A DNA stretch of 64,000 nt from DATDRS01 sp035291605 (lineage in GTDB: Bacteria; Chloroflexota; Anaerolineae; Anaerolineales; UBA6663): positions 15,392 through 79,391 of the forward strand of contig DATDRS010000326.1 of the NCBI GenBank assembly GCA_035291605.1, read 5' to 3'. Positions 60,081 to 64,000 of the stretch are shown here, one piece after another. Each line of letters opens with the position of its first letter. Within the stretch, counting starts at the first letter, position 1. The notes under the pieces are model-generated. The model saw only the letters and a program-made list of their open reading frames with translations. It did not search any database and was not told the DNA's origin. The position numbers and the translations under genes are program-made.

Positions 60081-61670
60081 CTAAACGTGCCGCCGCCGTA
60101 TGAACCACACGACCCCGCCGAGCACGACGACGACGAGCGGCACGATGATCACGACGACGAGGAGAATCAGGTTGTCGGTCAACGCGTCGAACCGGGTGAC
60201 GATGCGGGTCGTCGGGATTTTGGGCGTGAGGTTGATCAGGCTCTCGTCGGCGGTGGCCCAGTTCACGCTGTTGACGAACAGCTCTGCGTTGAGGACTTCG
60301 TTGGCGTTTGCGAATCGGTTGCTGGCGAAGCCGGCATCGCCAAAAACGACGAGGCGCGACTTGGCCGCCTTGTTCTCGGCCGCCACGGCGATGTTAAGCG
60401 GTCCCTTGCTATCTCCCTCATCCAGCGCCGGGCCGGTGGTCAGGCTCTCGATATTCGTTTCGCCCCACGAACCTTCGCTGGTGATGACCAAGGGGCTATA
60501 GGTGACGTCTGGCAAGGTTTCCGGGGTGCCGCTCACGAGCACGCTGCGGGCGGCCGGGAAAACGGTGGGGACGCGCTGCAATTTCTGGGTGATCGGACTA
60601 TCCCCATAGGCGCTGCTCGCCGGAATCAAGGGCTGGCCGCGCACGCTGAAAAAGGGGTCAATGATCACGTCGGAGGATACCTGGAGGCCCCAGGTCGCGC
60701 TCAGATACTCCGCCAGCGGCTCCGCCGTCCCAGGCTCCGCTTGCATTTCGACCGGCGGATCCAGCATCACAATCAAGGCGCTGTTTGGAGTGGCCTCGAG
60801 ATAGCCGCCGATGATGGCCACTTCGTCGCTGGTGACGGGCACTTGCGGGCCGGCAATCACCAGCGCCCGCGCGTCGGAAGGCACTGTCGCCGAGACCTGC
60901 AAATTGAGCGGTTGGATATCGTAGTTCTGTTTCTTGAGCAGATCCACCACGCCCGACAGGCCGCTCTCCCCCGTGTCTGTGGCGTCCAGCTCGCCGTGGC
61001 GCGTCAGGAAGTAAACGACGCGCTTGGCCGGGTGCGAGAAACGAACGAGCGCGCTGGTGATCTCCTGCTCGCCCGCAAAAGTGATCTCTTCTTTCTGGTC
61101 TCCCATGACCAGCACTAACGTGCCATCCCGCGTGATGCCGTATTGATTGGCCAGCGCCGGCTCGCCGTAGATGTCGTGAAACTCATAGGAGAACTTATCG
61201 CCCGAGGCGATGCGGTAACGATCCAGCAGTTTTCTGGTTTGTTCCTGCGAACTGACGAAATTCGTCGAATAGAACCCGATGGCGGTGACCGGCTGAGGCA
61301 GCTGCTTGACCGCCTCAATCGTCTCCGGCGACAGCGTGTTCGCCTGATTCTCCGTGAAGTCCCACTGCTTGTTGTTCTTGTAGACGAGATAGTTTGCCAG
61401 CACGACGATCCCGGCGAACGCCAGCGTCATCACCAGCACGTTGCTGCCGTAGCGCGCCTGCCGGCCGGCCAGCCAGGTCTGCATGGCGCCGGGGTTGAGC
61501 AGCATGGCTAAAGCGAATCCCAGCGCGGCGATGGCGAGGCTGCTCTGGACCGCCACGTCGAACTGGCGCTGATAGAGATAGATGAAGGCGGCGACGATCA
61601 GGCCGCCGAGGCCCACCGCCACGCCCAGAGGGGCGAATTGTTTCAGTCTTGCGTCGCTCATCAACGCCAC
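60081..61670 (-). CDS. GldG-like ABC auxiliary protein
   Basis: A 529-residue protein. Two N-terminal helices and a third (about 18-100), then a large extracytoplasmic domain of the GldG/ABC_transp_aux type (about 120-480: VYFLTRHGELDATDTGESGL, then DARALVIAGPQVPVTSDE and LIVMLDPPVE), and a C-terminal helix with a basic tail. In Bacteroidetes GldF-GldG take part in gliding; outside them the substrate of the ABC unit is unknown. The gene overlaps the permease stop by 10 nt. Confidence 0.88.
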   Translation of the reverse strand: MALMSDARLKQFAPLGVAVGLGGLIVAAFIYLYQRQFDVAVQSSLAIAALGFALAMLLNPGAMQTWLAGRQARYGSNVLVMTLAFAGIVVLANYLVYKNNKQWDFTENQANTLSPETIEAVKQLPQPVTAIGFYSTNFVSSQEQTRKLLDRYRIASGDKFSYEFHDIYGEPALANQYGITRDGTLVLVMGDQKEEITFAGEQEITSALVRFSHPAKRVVYFLTRHGELDATDTGESGLSGVVDLLKKQNYDIQPLNLQVSATVPSDARALVIAGPQVPVTSDEVAIIGGYLEATPNSALIVMLDPPVEMQAEPGTAEPLAEYLSATWGLQVSSDVIIDPFFSVRGQPLIPASSAYGDSPITQKLQRVPTVFPAARSVLVSGTPETLPDVTYSPLVITSEGSWGETNIESLTTGPALDEGDSKGPLNIAVAAENKAAKSRLVVFGDAGFASNRFANANEVLNAELFVNSVNWATADESLINLTPKIPTTRIVTRFDALTDNLILLVVVIIVPLVVVVLGGVVWFIRRRHV

Positions 61671-62398
61671 CTCCGCGATTCCACCACCCGGGTGGCCAGA
61701 AACAGAAAGAGGGCAATCATCGAGATGAAATACACCCCGTCGGACAGGTCCACCACGCCGTTGTAAAAGTTGTTATAGAAATGCCCGGAGAAGTCTATGT
61801 AGTTGAAGACCGTCGCCGTCGCGCTGGTATCGTTCTGGAACGGCAGGCTGATCAGCCACAGGAAGCCGATGAGCAGCGCCAGCGTCGTAAAGAAAGCGGC
61901 GATCTGATTGGCGAATAACGCGGAGGCAAACACGCCCACGGCCAGCATCGAGCCGATCATGAAGAGCAGGCCGGCGTAAGCCACCAGCAGCGCGCCGCGA
62001 TCCAGTCCGGGCGTAGTGTAGTTATTCAGGACGAGCGCATACAGCCCCGTCACAAAAACGATCACGGCCATAAAGCCGAAGGCCGCCAGCCATTTCCCCG
62101 TCACCAGTTCCCATTCGCGCACGGGGGCGGTGAGCAGCAGCTCGACCGTCCCGGTGCGCTGTTCTTCGGACATCAAGCGCATGGTGACGCCCGGGCTGAG
62201 GAAGAGCATGAGCGTGACGAACGGGCTGAGCACCCATTGCACAAACTCCGGCGATCCGCCAAAATTCGCCACCCGCGACAGGTTGGCGTAAAAGATCAGG
62301 CCCAGGATCCCCAGAAAAGCGAACGCCACCGCATAGGCGACGGGCGAGACAAAGTACATATTGAATTCGCGCTTAGCAATCGTCCAGACATTTTTCAT
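61661..62398 (-). CDS. ABC-2 type permease (GldF-like)
   Basis: A 245-residue permease with six helices. NVWTIAKREFNMYFVSPVAY at the N-terminus and SEEQRTGTVELLLTAPVREW in the cytosolic coupling region are typical of the GldF/NatB-type ABC-2 family. The start is uncertain: ATGs at 62398 and 62410 match the family length, while a GTG at 62455 overlaps the upstream stop (GTGA) and would add 19 residues encoded by heptad DNA. None has a good ribosome site. Confidence 0.88.
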   Translation of the reverse strand: MKNVWTIAKREFNMYFVSPVAYAVAFAFLGILGLIFYANLSRVANFGGSPEFVQWVLSPFVTLMLFLSPGVTMRLMSEEQRTGTVELLLTAPVREWELVTGKWLAAFGFMAVIVFVTGLYALVLNNYTTPGLDRGALLVAYAGLLFMIGSMLAVGVFASALFANQIAAFFTTLALLIGFLWLISLPFQNDTSATATVFNYIDFSGHFYNNFYNGVVDLSDGVYFISMIALFLFLATRVVESRRWR

Positions 62399-62470
62399 AG
62401 GTGTGGTCATGTGAGCGTGTGAAGAAACGTCGTTCGTGGCCCGTTTACCTGTCACGCCTCACGCGGCTCC
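62399..62470. repeat. Heptad-periodic segment between ABC ATPase and permease genes
   Basis: GTGGTCA, TGTGAGC, GTGTGAA on one side and TTACCTG, TCACGCC, TCACGCG on the other, phased at 7 nt. It spans the stop of the ATPase gene. Confidence 0.45.
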
Positions 62471-63390
62471 TCCACAGTCTCGTCCTTCGTCAACTGGATG
62501 AAGATTTCCTCCAGGCTCACCCGGTCACGGCTGATCTCGAGCAGATTCCAGTTGCCGTTCACCACCGCGCGGGCAATCGCCGGGCGGATGTCCTGACCAG
62601 GCGCCGTTTCAATTTCGAACTCGCCGTCGGTGACCGGACCCACTTTAGCCACGCCGGGGAGGCCGCCCAGGACGTCCAGCAGCCCCACGCCGTCGCCATC
62701 CACTTTCAGGCGGATGCGCCCGCCGCCCGCAATCTGCATGCTCAGGCGTTCGGGGGTGTCCTCGGCCACAATCTGGCCGTCGTTGATGATGATGACCCGG
62801 TTGCACAGTTCCTGCGCGTGCGCGAGGATGTGCGTCGAGAGCATCACGGTCTGCTCCCGGCCAATCTCGCGGAGCAGTTTTTTGACCTCCACCTGCTCCT
62901 GCGGGTCAAAGCCATCCATCGGTTCGTCCATGATGAGCACTTCCGGCCTGTGCAACAGGGCCTGCGCGAGGCCCACGCGCTGGCGGAGGCCTTTGGAGAG
63001 ATTGCCGACGAACGATTCGGCCCGGTGCTCGATATGGACCGTCTCCATCACCTCGTCTACCCGGTCCTCGCGGCTGGGGATCTGGCGCAGCTCGGCCATG
63101 AAGTCCAGGTACTGCACCACAGTCATCTCCGGGTAGAGGGGGACGTTCTCCGGGAGATAGCCGACGCGCTTGCGGACTTCGAGGGATTCGGTGAGCACGT
63201 CGTAACCGGCCACCACCGCCTTCCCCTCCGAGGGCGGCATGAAGCCGGTGAGGATGCGCATCGTGGTGGTCTTCCCCGCCCCGTTGGGGCCGAGGAACCC
63301 CACGATTTCGCCTTTGTTGGCGCGGAATGTCAGAGCCCGGATGGCCGTGCGTTCCCCAAAGCGTTTGGTGAGACCTTCAACTTGGATCAT
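62452..63390 (-). CDS. ABC transporter ATP-binding protein (GldA-like)
   Basis: A 312-residue ABC ATPase. Walker A is GPNGAGKTTT (about 36-45), the signature LSKGLRQRVGLAQ, Walker B VLIMDEPMDGFDP and the H loop MLSTHILAHAQE. The C-terminal 90 residues (RIRLKVDGDGVGLLDVLGGL onward) form the extra domain seen in ABC-2-type exporters. The start is the ATG at IQVEGLTKRFG; the frame runs 52 codons further but through hydrophobic, non-conserved sequence that includes the promoter. It is the first gene of the operon ATPase-permease-GldG-DUF4340. Confidence 0.93.
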   Translation of the reverse strand: MIQVEGLTKRFGERTAIRALTFRANKGEIVGFLGPNGAGKTTTMRILTGFMPPSEGKAVVAGYDVLTESLEVRKRVGYLPENVPLYPEMTVVQYLDFMAELRQIPSREDRVDEVMETVHIEHRAESFVGNLSKGLRQRVGLAQALLHRPEVLIMDEPMDGFDPQEQVEVKKLLREIGREQTVMLSTHILAHAQELCNRVIIINDGQIVAEDTPERLSMQIAGGGRIRLKVDGDGVGLLDVLGGLPGVAKVGPVTDGEFEIETAPGQDIRPAIARAVVNGNWNLLEISRDRVSLEEIFIQLTKDETVEEPREA

Positions 63391-63521
63391 GCGACCTGCC
63401 TGGTAAGAAAAGAGGTAGAGAAAAAGCCAAAAGGCGAACAAAAAGCACTCAGTGCCATCAGGCCGCACCTTGTGCTCCGAATGATTCGCGCGCCAGACCC
63501 CCAGCGGGGGTTGCTGGAGAC

Positions 63522-63551
63522 AATATACACCGGGTGAGGAAGGCAAGTCAA
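63522..63551 (-). promoter_or_regulatory. Promoter of the ABC/GldG operon
   Basis: Reverse strand: TTGACT (complement of 63546-63551), 18-nt spacer, TATATT (complement of 63522-63527). Predicted leader about 125 nt. Confidence 0.6.
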
Positions 63552-63578
63552 GCGTTACTCATTTTCCTCTAATGAAGG

Positions 63579-63607
63579 TTGACACTTCTCCCGCCCACAG
63601 GTACAAT
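63579..63607 (+). promoter_or_regulatory. Promoter of hppA
   Basis: TTGACA (63579-63584), 17-nt spacer, TACAAT (63602-63607). It is the best consensus match in the window. Predicted leader about 70 nt; ribosome site GGAG 8 nt before the ATG. Confidence 0.75.
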
Positions 63608-63682
63608 CGCGCGTCGCGCCCCCAGCCAGGGGGCAATTTTGCGCCTCCTCACGGCTAAATTCCATTCCATGGAGTACCTCAC

Positions 63683-64000
63683 ATGCAAGGTCTGACCCCC
63701 TTTGAACAGTTCGCCATTTACGCGGTCCTGGGCGTCGCCATTCTCGGCCTCGCCTACGCCTGGTTCCTGCGCTCGCAGATCTTGCGCGAGGACAAAGGCA
63801 CCCCCAAAATGCAGGAAGTCTGGGGCGCGATCCGCGACGGCGCAGATGCCTACCTGCGCCGGCAGTTGAACTCCATCCTGCCGCTGATCGTGGTCCTCAC
63901 GGTGGCCCTGTTCTTCTCGGTCTACATCGTGCCCCCCTCCCCCGAGGCGACCGAGCGATTTGCGGGCGCGAGCGACGCCCAGTTGCGCCTGTGGATCGGC
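63683..64000 (+). CDS. hppA: Membrane-bound proton/sodium-pumping pyrophosphatase, N-terminal part
   Basis: The frame from the ATG at 63683 is open to the end of the window (106 codons) and continues beyond it. It has a first membrane helix (about 8-30), then GTPKMQEVWGAIRDGADAYL and RRQLNSILPLIVVLTVALFF, the hallmark of the first two helices and connecting loop of H+/Na+-translocating pyrophosphatases. These enzymes couple pyrophosphate hydrolysis to ion pumping across the membrane. The residues that decide K+ dependence or ion type lie outside the window. Confidence 0.9.
   Translation, partial: MQGLTPFEQFAIYAVLGVAILGLAYAWFLRSQILREDKGTPKMQEVWGAIRDGADAYLRRQLNSILPLIVVLTVALFFSVYIVPPSPEATERFAGASDAQLRLWIG

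Noticed and set aside
62399..62455. GTG start at 62455 for the ABC-2 permease
   Set aside because: Possible because of a GTGA overlap, but the extra 19 residues are heptad repeat DNA and family proteins begin at the MKN position; kept only as an alternative.

Overview
The window looks like a chromosomal segment of a GC-rich, free-living bacterium of the Chloroflexota, most likely Anaerolineae-like. This is inferred from gene content (a very large multi-GAF histidine kinase, a GldG/DUF4340 ABC locus, a Tad-type machine without a secretin gene nearby, a membrane pyrophosphatase, PhnCDE with an unusual permease, rows of GT-C membrane glycosyltransferases) and from the use of threonine/proline-rich linkers in exported proteins. 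No database search was possible, so the phylum call is an inference. No rRNA, tRNA, CRISPR array, transposase or prophage gene was seen.

Layout. 1-8,930: end of a nicotinate phosphoribosyltransferase gene, a receiver-first histidine kinase, a site-2 protease, an SCP2 protein, a DMT-family exporter, a reverse-strand cluster of ECF sigma factor / DegV / putative anti-sigma membrane protein, then forward map and pth. 8,934-22,057: mfd, an SDR oxidoreductase, and a reverse cluster folC-lon-giant sensor kinase with seven tandem GAF domains. 22,176-27,574: an exported FlgD-like Ig protein and the phnDCE transporter. 27,673-32,571: two GT2 glycosyltransferases, an HNH endonuclease, a low-molecular-weight tyrosine phosphatase, an uncharacterised nucleotidyltransferase-like gene, and hpf. 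32,655-41,363 (reverse): a DegS/DegU-type two-component pair, then cpaB-cpaE-cpaF-tadB-tadC and comF, leading into hpf. 41,465-57,756: six tandem reverse GT-C-type membrane proteins, a divergent seventh paralogue, an O-antigen ligase/TPR protein, a polyprenyl-phosphate sugar transferase and a LiaF-like membrane protein; this is a cell-surface glycan region. 57,898-64,000: rpoD, a four-gene ABC-2/GldG/DUF4340 operon, and the start of hppA.

Two patterns cut across the genes. First, short degenerate arrays with a strict 7-nucleotide period, often as a C/A-rich arm followed by a G/T-rich arm, lie at gene junctions and also in frame inside coding sequences (mfd, two glycosyltransferases, three membrane glycosyltransferases). 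Second, several genes have a -10 box that ends 8-9 nt before the start codon, which predicts leaderless mRNAs. These are the most unusual signals I see; no clearly new defence or mobile system was found.
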